Shown here one piece after another: positions 17,745 to 26,915 of a stretch of DNA of 64,000 bases. The position numbers and the translations under genes were made by a program. The stretch covers positions 159,680 through 223,679 of the forward strand of contig JAJQBI010000030.1 in NCBI GenBank assembly GCA_021203365.1. Direction: 5' to 3'. Position 1 is the stretch's first letter, and every line of letters begins with the position of its first letter. This stretch comes from Clostridiales bacterium (GTDB lineage Bacteria > Bacillota > Clostridia > Lachnospirales > Lachnospiraceae). The notes beneath the pieces were generated by a model that made no database searches, was not told the origin of the DNA, and saw only the letters and a list, made by a program, of their open reading frames with translations.

Positions 17745-18764
17745 TTATTCAGCAAGCAGCTTGCCAAAATGCTTGATGGTACGAACCATCTGGCTGGTAT
17801 AGGAGTTCTCATTGTCATACCAGGAAACTACCTGAACCTCGGTGGTTCCGTTGTCAAGCGGAAGAACCATGGTCTGGGTGGCATCAAACAGAGAGCCATA
17901 GGTCATGCCAACGATATCGCTGGAAACGATCTCATCCTCGTTGTATCCGAAGGACTCGTTGGAAGCAGCCTTCATAGCCGCGTTGATCTGATCCTTGGTA
18001 ACCTCTCCCTCAACAACCGCGGTAAGGATGGTTGTAGAACCGGTGGGGGTGGGAACACGCTGTGCGGAGCCGATCAGCTTGCCGTTCAGCTCGGGGATAA
18101 CAAGGCCGATTGCCTTCGCTGCGCCGGTGCTGTTGGGAACGATGTTCACAGCCGCGGCACGGGATCTTCTCAGATCGCCCTTTCTCTGCGGTCCGTCCAG
18201 AGTCATCTGGTCGCCGGTGTAAGCGTGAATGGTGCACATGATACCGGATTTGATCGGTGCGCAGTCATTCAGAGCCTTCGCCATAGGTGCAAGGCAGTTG
18301 GTGGTGCAGGAAGCAGCGGAAATAATCTTGTCTTCCTTGGTCAGGCCCGCATGGTTAACATTGTAAACGATGGTGGGAAGGTCGTTGCCGGCCGGAGCGG
18401 AGATGATAACATGCTTCGCGCCTGCGTCGATATGCGCCTGAGCCTTTGCCTTGGAGGTATAGAAGCCTGTGCACTCAAGAACAACGTCTACGCCGATCTC
18501 GCCCCAGGGAAGCTCGTCCGCTTTCGCCTTCGCATAGATCTTGATCTCCTTGCCGTCTACGGTGATGGAGTCCTCTCCGGCAACTACGGTATCGCAGAGA
18601 GCATATCTGCCCTGTGTGGAGTCATATTTCAGCAAGTGAGCCAGCATCTTCGGGGATGTCAGGTCGTTAATCGCTACGATCTCAAATCCTTCTGCGCCGA
18701 ACATCTGACGGAACGCAAGACGGCCGATACGTCCAAATCCATTAATTGCAACTTTTACTGCCAT
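17745..18764 (-). CDS. gap: Glyceraldehyde-3-phosphate dehydrogenase, type I
   Basis: NAD-dependent glycolytic GAPDH, 339 residues. It has the Rossmann motif INGFGRIGR at the N-terminus, the catalytic cysteine in SCTTNCLAP at about 155, and the C-terminal SWYDNE motif. It is first in the glycolytic block and carries its own near-consensus promoter. The ATG follows AGGAGG. Nothing unusual in length or residues. Confidence 0.98.
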   Translation of the reverse strand: MAVKVAINGFGRIGRLAFRQMFGAEGFEIVAINDLTSPKMLAHLLKYDSTQGRYALCDTVVAGEDSITVDGKEIKIYAKAKADELPWGEIGVDVVLECTGFYTSKAKAQAHIDAGAKHVIISAPAGNDLPTIVYNVNHAGLTKEDKIISAASCTTNCLAPMAKALNDCAPIKSGIMCTIHAYTGDQMTLDGPQRKGDLRRSRAAAVNIVPNSTGAAKAIGLVIPELNGKLIGSAQRVPTPTGSTTILTAVVEGEVTKDQINAAMKAASNESFGYNEDEIVSSDIVGMTYGSLFDATQTMVLPLDNGTTEVQVVSWYDNENSYTSQMVRTIKHFGKLLAE

Positions 18765-18840
18765 GATTAATTCCTCCTATGAATTGAATGGGTGTATTTA
18801 CGTCCCTAACCGCAGTTAAGGAAGCGCCAACCTATATGGT

Positions 18841-18869
18841 ATTGTACCGAATCTCCGGGGAAAATTCAA
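18841..18869 (-). promoter_or_regulatory. Sigma-A-type promoter of gap
   Basis: Minus-strand TTGAAT (18864-18869) and TACAAT (18841-18846) with a 17-base spacer, 77 bases above the gap start. An imperfect inverted repeat (CCTTAAC/GTTAGGG) lies in the leader and could be an operator, but this is weak. Confidence 0.65.
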
Positions 18870-18967
18870 GACTATTTTGGAAAAAACCCGTCAAAAACAT
18901 CACAAAAAGCCGCCGGTTCATGGTATACTCCATATAAAACCTGTAATGAAAGAAAGGAAGATCTCCT

Positions 18968-19786
18968 ATGAACCACGAAATCCGATGGGACTGCCATATG
19001 CACTCCTCTTTTTCCGCGGACTCAGATACCCCCATGGAGGAGATGATCCAAAAAGCCTCGCAGCTTGGGCTTTCCGGAATCTGCTTTACCGAGCATCTGG
19101 ATCCGGACTACCCGGATACCCCGGACGGTCTTGCATTTGCTCTGGATATTCCCGCCTACAGAGAGAAGCTTTCCGCCCTTTCCCGGAAATGGGCGCAGAA
19201 GCCGGAGGTTCTTTACGGCATTGAATATGGGCTGCAGCCGCATCTGGCAGAGTCCTTTCGCAGGCTTGTCCGCGAGGAAGATTTTGATTTTGTCATCGGC
19301 TCATCCCACGCCGTACACGGATACGACCCCTACTACCCCCAGTTTTTTCAGAACCGCAAAGAATCCCGGTGTTATATGGAATACTTCGAATCCATCCTGG
19401 AAAATCTTCCGTATTACGACGACATAGACGTATACGGACATCTGGATTATATTGTCCGCTATGGCCCCTCCAGAAACCGTTATTACTCCTACGGCCGGTA
19501 TAAGAACATTCTGGATGAAATTCTGCGGACTCTGCGGAAAAAAAACATCGGTCTTGAGCTGAATACCGGCGGCTATAAAAGCGGCCTTGAGCAGCCCAAT
19601 CCCTGTCCGGCCATCCTGCGCCGCTACCGGGAGATGGGCGGGGAAATCGTCACCGTGGGGGCGGACGCCCATTCCCCGGAATTTATCGGCCATGAATTTG
19701 AAAAGGCAGCCGAGATCCTCCGGGAATGCGGTTTCCGGTATTACACGGTTTTCCGAAAAAGAAAGCCGGAATTTTACAGACTTTAA
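18968..19786 (+). CDS. PHP-family phosphatase, histidinol-phosphatase (HisJ/HisK)-like
   Basis: 272 residues of the PHP metal-dependent phosphoesterase fold. The first motif WDCHMHSSFSADS at about 7-19 supplies His and Asp ligands. FTEHLD follows near 40, GSSHAVHG near 110, and the C-terminal GADAHSPE is the last metal motif. The length suits monofunctional histidinol-phosphatase, which removes phosphate in histidine synthesis. No other his gene is adjacent, so the substrate is inferred only from the family. AAAGGAAG precedes the ATG. The stop codon lies in the 8-bp repeat that flanks the MITE-like element. Confidence 0.85.
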   Translation: MNHEIRWDCHMHSSFSADSDTPMEEMIQKASQLGLSGICFTEHLDPDYPDTPDGLAFALDIPAYREKLSALSRKWAQKPEVLYGIEYGLQPHLAESFRRLVREEDFDFVIGSSHAVHGYDPYYPQFFQNRKESRCYMEYFESILENLPYYDDIDVYGHLDYIVRYGPSRNRYYSYGRYKNILDEILRTLRKKNIGLELNTGGYKSGLEQPNPCPAILRRYREMGGEIVTVGADAHSPEFIGHEFEKAAEILRECGFRYYTVFRKRKPEFYRL

Positions 19787-19788
19787 AA

Positions 19789-19982
19789 GTTACTATTCAC
19801 AGCCGACTTTGAGCAGGCAGATGGAACCGTTAAGCTTGCTTATAAGGTTCCATCTGCCTGCTCAAAGTTGGATGGAATCAGTCACTTCCCCCACATAAGC
19901 AATCTTAGCTGCGTAAGCAGCGAGAAAGCACGCGTAACGGGCGGGATTGCGCATGTGAGGGGAAGCGGCTGTGAATAGTAAC
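19789..19982. mobile_element. MITE-like element, 194 bp, with 17-bp terminal inverted repeats and 8-bp target duplication
   Basis: The ends are exact inverted copies of GTTACTATTCACAGCCG (19789-19805 and 19966-19982). The element is flanked by an exact direct repeat CTTTAAAA (19781-19788 and 19983-19990), as expected for an 8-bp target duplication. Inside, 19806-19828 and 19846-19868 form a perfect 23-bp hairpin. There is no open frame of useful length, so any transposase would act in trans. One end recurs at 32317-32355. Confidence 0.8.
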
Positions 19983-19990
19983 CTTTAAAA

Positions 19991-20025
19991 GACCGCCGGA
20001 CGCCTCTTTTGGCGGTCCGGCGGTT
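19991..20025. terminator. Bidirectional terminator between the PHP gene and the P-type ATPase gene
   Basis: Stem of 10 bp plus a G-U pair (GACCGCCGGAC with GTCCGGCGGTT), with an AAAA run to the left and TTTT to the right. It serves the convergent genes. The MITE-like element now separates it from the PHP gene by almost 200 bases. Confidence 0.8.
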
Positions 20026-20042
20026 CTTTTCTGTAAGTTGTT

Positions 20043-22490
20043 TCATTCCCCGGCATTTTCCCGGGCTCTTCGCCGCAGTCTCTTTTTCAGCATGAAAAGT
20101 CTTCCGCCCTCCCGGTCCAGGGAATTGGCGTAAAGCTTCTGAATCCACTGCGTGATCACCTCGATCACAGCCGGTGAGAAGATCATCAGCAGGAACACCA
20201 GAATAATCATGCCGAATTCCAGGGAACCCAGCTCCAGAATATCCTGGAAAATCACCGCTGTGCCAAAGAAAATCAGCTGCATGGCGTAAATTATCACCTT
20301 CCGGTAGGTGGTCAGCGGAGAATAGACGGTTTTCAGGGCAGCCATGTAATTCCAGCCCGTTACAAGCACACAGGCGGTATTAAGCATCTCGTTGGACAGG
20401 TAGATATTCTTACATACCAGAACAATAGTAAACACGCAGCCGGTTATGGTTACGGCGGCCGGAAAAGCGTTCATAAACACATGGCGCAGGAAGGTATTGT
20501 CAATCTTCTGATAATTGTTCTCCTGGGACAGGAGAAAGGTGGGCACTCCCACCGCGCAGGCACTGATCAGGGACATCTGAATGGGCTCAAAGGGATAGGC
20601 CTCCCCAAACAGAATGGTAAGGAGCGAGAGCAGCACGGAAAAAATCGTCTTAATCAGGAACATGGAGGCCGCAGTGCGGATGTTGTTCACAACCCGGCGT
20701 CCCTGATTCACAATGTGGGGCATCGAGGCAAAATTGGAATCCAGAAGCACCACATTGGCAATATTTTTTGCAGCGTCACTGCCCTCCGCCATAGCGATGC
20801 TGCAGTCCGCCTCCTTCAGAGCCAGGACATCGTTGACACCATCTCCGGTCATGGCCACTGTGTGCCCCTGTGATTTCAGGGAACGGACCATGGCCCGCTT
20901 CTGCTGAGGCGTCACCCGGCCGAAGACGCTGTAATTGGCCATGGCCTCATCCATCTCTTCCTGGGTGGTCAGCACAGAAGCATCCACGTACCGCTCCGCG
21001 TTTTTCAGCCCCGCCTTCTGGGCAATCACCGAGACGGTCACCGGATCATCCCCGGAAATCACCTTCAGATCCACTCCCTGGTCCGCAAAAAACTGCAGAG
21101 TTTCCGGCGCCTCGGCGCGGATCACGTCTGTGAGAATCAGAAGGCCTGTGGGCTCCAGATCCTCCGGTATCCCTATATGATCCATCTGCGCAGGGCTGTG
21201 CGCCAGCACCAGCACCCGGTACCCCTTGGCCGCATAGGAGGCACAGACCGGACCCAGCTCCCCATACCCTTCCGGAAACAGGAACTGAGCCGCGCCCATC
21301 AGATAGGTGCCTTCTCCCTGGAAGGAAACTCCGCTGTACTTCCGGTCCGAAGAAAAGGGAATCAGGAAATCCGGAGTCATATCCTGCCATAGGGGAAATT
21401 TTTTCCGCAGGGCGTCGGTGGTGGCGTTCTGATCCTGCAGCGCGTGCAGAAGATTCCCCATCACCCGGGCAATTTCCCGGTATCGGCCGGTTTCCTCAGA
21501 CAGTCCACAGGGGGCCTTACTTTTTGAACCATCTTCCTCCGGAATTTCGGCCGGCGGCCATTCTTCCACCATCTCCACACACATGGAGCCTTCCGTGATG
21601 GTTCCGGTTTTGTCCAGACACAGCGTATCCACGCGGGCCAGCGTCTCAATGCAGAAAAGCTCCTGCACCAGGGTCTTTCTCTGCGCAAGGTACAGCGCTC
21701 CCAGAGTCAGCGTCACACTGGTGAGAAGCACAAGTCCCTCCGGGATCATACCCAGAACCCCGGAGGTCATGTTTACCGCAGAATCCCGAAAGCTGTCCCC
21801 CACAATCACATACTGCTTATAGAAGAGCAGAATGCCCAGAGGCACAATGATAATGCTGATCACCTTCAGAATAATATTGATGGAATTGCGAAGCTCCGAA
21901 TTATGCTGCTTAAATTCCCGGGCCTCGCTGGTAATCTGAGAGGCGTAATTCTCACTTCCCACATGAACCACACGGCAGCAGGCCTGTCCAGAGGTGACAA
22001 AACTGCCGGAAAACAGGGAATCCCCCGGATTTTTCTGCATATTGTCCGCCTCCCCGGTAAGAAGAGACTCATTGACCTCCAGGCTTCCCTCCAGAACCTC
22101 TGCGTCCGCCGGCACCTGATCTCCGGTTTTCAGATAGATACAGTCGTCCACAACCAGCTTTTCTGTGGAGATGCTCCATTTTTTTCCTTCCCGGAGAACC
22201 ACGGTCTTGCTCTCCGTCAGAATCGACAGCTTATCAATCGTTCTTTTCGCCCGGATCTCCTGAAAAATACCGATGGCCGTGTTGACCACCATAATGCATA
22301 CAAACATGGCGTTCTTATAAGACCCGACAAGGAGCACCAGGATTACCAGCACGATGTTCAGAAAGTTAAAGAATGTGAGCGTATTCTCCCGGATAATCTG
22401 CCCGTACGTCCTGGTGTTCGGATTCTCATTGGAATTCACCCTGCCCTGGGCAATGCGTTCCTGTACCTCTTCGTTTGTAAGTCCTGTCAT
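20043..22490 (-). CDS. Cation-transporting P-type ATPase (CtpE-like, probable Ca2+ or other cation)
   Basis: 815-residue membrane pump. Phosphorylated Asp is in CLDKTGTITEG (about 300); the actuator loop reads LLTGEADN; the hinge has TGDGVNDVLALKEAD; and the fourth membrane segment has MIPEGLVLL. The PEGL motif and the lack of N-terminal heavy-metal domains place it outside the Cu/Zn/Cd class, near the CtpE/calcium branch. About ten hydrophobic segments are visible, six of them after the hinge. The ion is inferred from family resemblance only. It follows nifU by 57 bases on the same strand, but there is no obvious functional link. Confidence 0.87.
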   Translation of the reverse strand: MTGLTNEEVQERIAQGRVNSNENPNTRTYGQIIRENTLTFFNFLNIVLVILVLLVGSYKNAMFVCIMVVNTAIGIFQEIRAKRTIDKLSILTESKTVVLREGKKWSISTEKLVVDDCIYLKTGDQVPADAEVLEGSLEVNESLLTGEADNMQKNPGDSLFSGSFVTSGQACCRVVHVGSENYASQITSEAREFKQHNSELRNSINIILKVISIIIVPLGILLFYKQYVIVGDSFRDSAVNMTSGVLGMIPEGLVLLTSVTLTLGALYLAQRKTLVQELFCIETLARVDTLCLDKTGTITEGSMCVEMVEEWPPAEIPEEDGSKSKAPCGLSEETGRYREIARVMGNLLHALQDQNATTDALRKKFPLWQDMTPDFLIPFSSDRKYSGVSFQGEGTYLMGAAQFLFPEGYGELGPVCASYAAKGYRVLVLAHSPAQMDHIGIPEDLEPTGLLILTDVIRAEAPETLQFFADQGVDLKVISGDDPVTVSVIAQKAGLKNAERYVDASVLTTQEEMDEAMANYSVFGRVTPQQKRAMVRSLKSQGHTVAMTGDGVNDVLALKEADCSIAMAEGSDAAKNIANVVLLDSNFASMPHIVNQGRRVVNNIRTAASMFLIKTIFSVLLSLLTILFGEAYPFEPIQMSLISACAVGVPTFLLSQENNYQKIDNTFLRHVFMNAFPAAVTITGCVFTIVLVCKNIYLSNEMLNTACVLVTGWNYMAALKTVYSPLTTYRKVIIYAMQLIFFGTAVIFQDILELGSLEFGMIILVFLLMIFSPAVIEVITQWIQKLYANSLDREGGRLFMLKKRLRRRARENAGE

Positions 22491-22547
22491 ATTTTCCCCG
22501 TTTTACTGTCCTTTCCAATGACTCTGCCGCGGGCTGTGGTTTCTGTT

Positions 22548-22988
22548 TTAATAATCTTCCTCTTCCTCTCCTTCGTGGATATCCGACTTCGGCCTGGCCA
22601 GACCTTCGATGACAATGTGATGCTTCTGGGCGTAATCCCACAGGGCTGCGTGAATGGCCTCCTCCGCCAGCAAAGAGCAGTGCACCTTCACAGGGGGAAG
22701 GCCGTCCAGAGCCTCCATCACCGCCTTATTTGTCACAGCCATGGCCTCCTCAATGGTTTTTCCCATAACCATCTCTGTGGCCATGCTGCTGGTGGCCACA
22801 GCGGCCCCGCAGCCAAAGGTCTTAAACTTACAGTCCCGGATGACATGTGTCTCCTCATCAATATCCAGAAAGATTCTCATAATATCGCCGCACTTTGCGT
22901 TGCCCACGGTTCCAACGCCGCTGGCGTTCTCAATCTCACCCACGTTTCTGGGATGCTGGAAATGATCCATTACCTTTTCACTATACAT
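22548..22988 (-). CDS. nifU: Fe-S cluster scaffold NifU/IscU
   Basis: 146-residue IscU-type scaffold on which [2Fe-2S] clusters form before transfer. Three ligand cysteines are seen: NAKCGDIM (about 33), TFGCGAAVA (about 60) and VHCSLLAEEA (about 103), all in expected places. The C-terminal tail is acidic (EGEEEEDY). It sits 29 bases after nifS and is the standard partner of that cysteine desulfurase. The ATG is preceded by GGAG. Confidence 0.95.
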   Translation of the reverse strand: MYSEKVMDHFQHPRNVGEIENASGVGTVGNAKCGDIMRIFLDIDEETHVIRDCKFKTFGCGAAVATSSMATEMVMGKTIEEAMAVTNKAVMEALDGLPPVKVHCSLLAEEAIHAALWDYAQKHHIVIEGLARPKSDIHEGEEEEDY

Positions 22989-23017
22989 ATTTTATCTCTC
23001 CTGACAAGTGTTTTTAT

Positions 23018-24205
23018 TTATTTTTTCTTTTTTTTCATAAAATCTTCATACAATGGGGACATATTCCGCAGGTTCTGCACAATCTCCTTCAGGCGGTCTG
23101 CCACAAAATCCACGTCTTCCAGCGTAGTCTCCTCTGAAAGTGTGAGGCGCACGGAGCCGTGGGCCGTCTCGTGGGGCAGACCAATGGCCAGAAGCACATG
23201 AGACGGATCCAGTGATCCGGAGGTGCAGGCGGAACCGCTGGACGCACAGACGCCGAAGCTGTCCAGCATCAGCAGCAGGGATTCCCCCTCTACAAACTGA
23301 AAACTGACATTTACATTATTGGGCAGGCGCTTTGCCGGATCTCCATTCAGACGCACATAAGGAATTTCCCCGCACAGACGCGCAATCAGGTGATCCCGAA
23401 GACGGGTCTCCTTTTCCGCCCGCTCCTCCATGGTTTCTGCGGCCCGTCTGGCGGCCGCCCCATAGCCCACGATCCCCGGAACATTCTCGGTTCCCGCCCG
23501 GCGCTTCCTCTCCTGTGCCCCGCCATGTACAAAGGAACGGATCTTCACTCCCTTACGGATGTAAAGGAAGCCGATTCCCTTGGGCCCGTTGATCTTATGG
23601 GCACTTGAGCTGAGCATATCGATGTTGTATTCATCCACCCCAATGGGCACCTGCCCAAAGGCCTGCACCGCGTCTGTGTGGAAAAGGATCCCGTGCTTCC
23701 GGGCGATCCTGCCGATCTCCTTTACGGGCTCAATCGTCCCGATCTCGTTATTGGCAAACATGACAGAGATCAGGATCGTCTCCGGTGTGATGGCCTTCTC
23801 AAGCTCCTCCGGCCGTACCAGTCCGTTCTCATCCACATCCAGATAAGTAATCCTCGCCCCCCGCTGCTTCTCAAGATATTCACAGGTATGAAGAATCGCA
23901 TGATGCTCAATCTTTGTAGTGATGATGTGATTGCCCCTGGAGCTATACGCCTCAAAGGCCGCCTTCAGCGCCCAGTTGTCCGCCTCTGACCCTCCGGCGG
24001 TAAAATAGATTTCCTCCTTCTTCGCCCCAAGGACATCCGCGATCTGCCCCCGGGCTTCTGCGATCGCCGCCTTGCTTTTCCCTGCAAAATCATAGACACT
24101 GGACGGGTTCCCGTAATATTCCGAGAAATAGGGCAGCATGGCCTGCACCACCTCCGGCGCGGTCTTCGTGGTCGCCGCGTTATCCAGATAAATCATTTTT
24201 CCCAT
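23018..24205 (-). CDS. nifS: Cysteine desulfurase NifS/IscS
   Basis: PLP enzyme that takes sulfur from cysteine for iron-sulfur clusters; 395 residues. The PLP lysine is in SSAHKINGPKG and the catalytic cysteine in SGSACTSGSLDPSH. The SGSACTSG loop is of the longer NifS/IscS type. The N-terminus IYLDNAATT is typical. The C-terminus is a run of lysines. The ATG at 24205 follows GGAGG; ATG at 24196 is the other option. It heads a two-gene nifS-nifU unit. No iscR-type regulator gene is adjacent, and the 165-base upstream spacer shows only a weak -10-like TATAGT near 24238. Confidence 0.95.
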   Translation of the reverse strand: MGKMIYLDNAATTKTAPEVVQAMLPYFSEYYGNPSSVYDFAGKSKAAIAEARGQIADVLGAKKEEIYFTAGGSEADNWALKAAFEAYSSRGNHIITTKIEHHAILHTCEYLEKQRGARITYLDVDENGLVRPEELEKAITPETILISVMFANNEIGTIEPVKEIGRIARKHGILFHTDAVQAFGQVPIGVDEYNIDMLSSSAHKINGPKGIGFLYIRKGVKIRSFVHGGAQERKRRAGTENVPGIVGYGAAARRAAETMEERAEKETRLRDHLIARLCGEIPYVRLNGDPAKRLPNNVNVSFQFVEGESLLLMLDSFGVCASSGSACTSGSLDPSHVLLAIGLPHETAHGSVRLTLSEETTLEDVDFVADRLKEIVQNLRNMSPLYEDFMKKKKK

Positions 24206-24370
24206 TTATTTCCTCCTTACCTGGCCGAACAGCCAGACTATATTCTCACCGACACTGCTTTTTTAATTCCCAGTATTTCCCTAGGTTTTTCGAGACCAGT
24301 CTAACAGATTCCGGAAGTTCTGTCAAGGCGGTTTCACACATATACTGTAAAAAAACGTGGAATTCCATCT

Positions 24371-25777
24371 ATGTCCAGAAAATCCTTTTTCAGAGAAACG
24401 CTGATCCTCACCGGGTCCGGCATTCTGTGCCGGGTTCTGGGATTCTTCTATAGGATATTCCTCTCCCGGCACATTGGTGCGGAAGGGATCGGTCTGTATC
24501 ACCTCACTCTTCCCATCCAGTCCGTGGTTCTTTCCCTGAGTGCGGCCGGTATCTCCCCGGCTCTTTCCCGGCTGATCGCCTCCCTGAATGCAGGCGGAAA
24601 GGAAAAGGATGCCAGAGACTGCCTGGTTCTTGGCTGCGCCGTCTCTGCTCTTCTCTGTGCCCTGGCAGGCTTTTTCCTGTACCAGGGCGCAGACTTTTTT
24701 GCCATCCGGCTCCTGGGGGAAAGCCGCACAGCACCGCTGATCCGGCTCCTGGCCGCAGGACTTCCCTTTAACGCCATCCACACCTGTATTGCCAGCGATT
24801 CCTATGCGCGAAAAAAAGCGGTCCTTCCCTCTGCCGCGCAGCTCCTTGAACAGGTTGCCCGGATCGCCGTCTCCATCCTTTTATGGCAGATTTTTCTCGC
24901 GGAAGGCCGGGAGGTAACCGCCGTGATCGCGGCGGGCGGAGCTCTGGCCGGGGAAGCTCTCAGTGCCCTTTTCTTCCTTTTTTCCGAAGGAATTCTGTTT
25001 CAGAGGGCAGGCTATTCCCCACGGAGAATTACAGATGGGCCAGAGAAGCTCCGGAGGATTTTTTTCCTCTCCACTCCCATATCCGCCAACCGGATCCTGC
25101 TTTCCCTTCTCACCGGAGCGGAGACCGTACTGATTCCCCAGATGCTGGTGCGCGCCGGCATGGGCTCCGCAGAAGCCCTTCAGGTCTATGGCATTTTTAC
25201 GGGAATGGCGCTTCCTCTCATTCTTTTTCCCTCCACGGTCACCGGTTCCGCCTCTGTAATGCTTATGCCTTCTGTGGCGGAGTTTCAGGCGCAGGGATAT
25301 AAAAAACGGATTCGGTCAGTCACCGGACAGACCCTGCAGGCCTGCCTTCTTCTGGGATTCGGCTGCTTCGGAATCTTTTTTCTTTTTGGAGAGACTCTGG
25401 GCCGGATTCTGTTTTCCAGCGCCACGGCAGGAATATACATACGCACCATGTCCTATATGTGTCCCTTTCTTTACCTCAACACCGCTCTCTCCAGCATTCT
25501 CCACGGACTTGGAAAGCCGGGCCGGTGTCTGATCCACAGCGCCCTGAGTGTCCTGACACGCATTGGCTTTGTCGTTTTCGCGGTTCCGTCCATGGGAATC
25601 CGCGGCTGTCTGTACGGGATTCTGTGCGGTGAGCTCCTCCAGAGCGGTCTGCATCTTTGGGCCCTGCGGAATTTAACTATCGACAATCCCCCGAAAATCG
25701 TATATAATGAATCCCGGTTAAGTCAGAACCATACAGATTCATACAAAGGAGTGGAAAAATGGGATTCGAATTTATAA
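24371..25777 (+). CDS. SpoVB/YkvU-like polysaccharide flippase (MOP superfamily)
   Basis: Polytopic membrane protein of 468 residues with about 12-14 hydrophobic segments. The N-terminal part (GSGILCRVLGFFYRIFLSRH and GLYHLTLPI) matches the SpoVB/MurJ-like lipid flippase family, which moves lipid-linked wall precursors or is needed for spore cortex. It lacks charged soluble domains. I cannot tell SpoVB from YkvU-like paralogues by sequence alone. The last 19 bases overlap aroF, and its final codons hold the aroF promoter, so read-through and local control are both possible. Confidence 0.82.
   Translation: MSRKSFFRETLILTGSGILCRVLGFFYRIFLSRHIGAEGIGLYHLTLPIQSVVLSLSAAGISPALSRLIASLNAGGKEKDARDCLVLGCAVSALLCALAGFFLYQGADFFAIRLLGESRTAPLIRLLAAGLPFNAIHTCIASDSYARKKAVLPSAAQLLEQVARIAVSILLWQIFLAEGREVTAVIAAGGALAGEALSALFFLFSEGILFQRAGYSPRRITDGPEKLRRIFFLSTPISANRILLSLLTGAETVLIPQMLVRAGMGSAEALQVYGIFTGMALPLILFPSTVTGSASVMLMPSVAEFQAQGYKKRIRSVTGQTLQACLLLGFGCFGIFFLFGETLGRILFSSATAGIYIRTMSYMCPFLYLNTALSSILHGLGKPGRCLIHSALSVLTRIGFVVFAVPSMGIRGCLYGILCGELLQSGLHLWALRNLTIDNPPKIVYNESRLSQNHTDSYKGVEKWDSNL
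25680..25708 (+). promoter_or_regulatory. Sigma-A-type promoter of aroF inside the flippase gene
   Basis: TCGACA (25680-25685) and TATAAT (25703-25708) are 17 bases apart, about 50 bases above the aroF start. Confidence 0.6.
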
Positions 25778-26793
25778 AGAAGCTGCCTACACCCGAGGAA
25801 ATCCGCAATCAATATCCCATCGATGAAGATATAAGAACATTAAAAGAAGCGCGGGATCAGGAGATAAAGGACGTTTTCACAGGGAAATCCGACCGTTTTA
25901 TCGTCATCATCGGGCCCTGCTCCGCGGACAACGCGGACGCAGTTCTGGATTACCTCACCCGTCTTCGCAGGGTTCAGGATAAGATTCAGGATAAGGTACT
26001 GATAATACCAAGGGTCTACACCAATAAGCCCCGCACTACCGGGGAAGGCTACAAGGGAATGCTCCACCAGCCGGACCCGGAGAAAAAGCCAAGCCTTCTG
26101 GCCGGTCTGGTGGCCATCCGGAAGATGCACATGCGCGCCATTAAGGAAAGCCGGTTCACCTGCGCGGACGAAATGCTTTATCCTGAAAATTACCGCTACC
26201 TGTCGGACCTTCTTTCCTATGTAGCTGTAGGTGCCCGATCCGTGGAGGATCAGCAGCACAGACTGACGGTCAGCGGTATGGATGTACCTGCGGGCATGAA
26301 AAATCCCACCAGCGGGGATCTGAGCGTGATGCTGAACTCCATTGTGGCCGCCCAGGGCGCCCATCGCTTTATTTACCGCAGCTGGGAGGTGGAGACCACC
26401 GGCAATCCCCTGGCTCACGCCATTCTTCGCGGCGCTGTAAATAAGCACGGAGACGCCATCCCCAATTATCACTATGAGGATCTTCGCCTTCTGTCCGATA
26501 AATATCAGAAAAAGAACCTGAAAAACCCGGCGGTTATTGTGGATGTCAATCATTCCAACTCCAACAAGCAGTATGAGCAGCAGATCCGCATTACCAGCGA
26601 GGTGCTTCACAGCCGCAGGGTGGACCCGGAGCTGAACACCCTGGTCAAAGGGCTTATGATTGAAAGCTATCTTGAGCCGGGCAACCAGAAAATCGGCGTT
26701 GGAGAACATATTTACGGAAAATCCATCACAGACGCCTGCCTGGGCTGGGAAGAGTCCGAGCGTCTCCTCTACACCATCGCAGAGATGTGCTGA
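25759..26793 (+). CDS. aroF: 3-deoxy-7-phosphoheptulonate synthase (DAHP synthase, AroF/G/H type)
   Basis: First enzyme of aromatic amino acid synthesis, condensing phosphoenolpyruvate with erythrose 4-phosphate; 344 residues. Visible type I-alpha motifs are GPCSADNADAV, PRVYTNKPRTT, VGARSVEDQQHR, GMKNPTSGD and VDVNHSNSNKQ. The family is feedback-inhibited by aromatic amino acids; which one cannot be decided here. It has its own promoter in the preceding gene, an AAAGGAG site and a strong terminator. No other aro gene lies near. Confidence 0.96.
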   Translation: MGFEFIKKLPTPEEIRNQYPIDEDIRTLKEARDQEIKDVFTGKSDRFIVIIGPCSADNADAVLDYLTRLRRVQDKIQDKVLIIPRVYTNKPRTTGEGYKGMLHQPDPEKKPSLLAGLVAIRKMHMRAIKESRFTCADEMLYPENYRYLSDLLSYVAVGARSVEDQQHRLTVSGMDVPAGMKNPTSGDLSVMLNSIVAAQGAHRFIYRSWEVETTGNPLAHAILRGAVNKHGDAIPNYHYEDLRLLSDKYQKKNLKNPAVIVDVNHSNSNKQYEQQIRITSEVLHSRRVDPELNTLVKGLMIESYLEPGNQKIGVGEHIYGKSITDACLGWEESERLLYTIAEMC

Positions 26794-26808
26794 CCGGATT
26801 CACGAAAC

Positions 26809-26859
26809 AAAAAAGACGTTTCTGTCCCCCTCAATATGAGGATAAGAAACGTCTTTTTT
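26809..26859. terminator. Bidirectional terminator between aroF and xerD
   Basis: A perfect 15-bp stem beginning AAAAAAGACG and ending CGTCTTTTTT, with a 21-base loop containing a nested CCTCA/TGAGG stem. It has T-runs in both directions. Confidence 0.9.
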
Positions 26860-26915
26860 CGATCTTTCATTCTGTTGTCTCAGGTTCAGAGCGGATTCCC
26901 GCAAAAAAACTGCCC

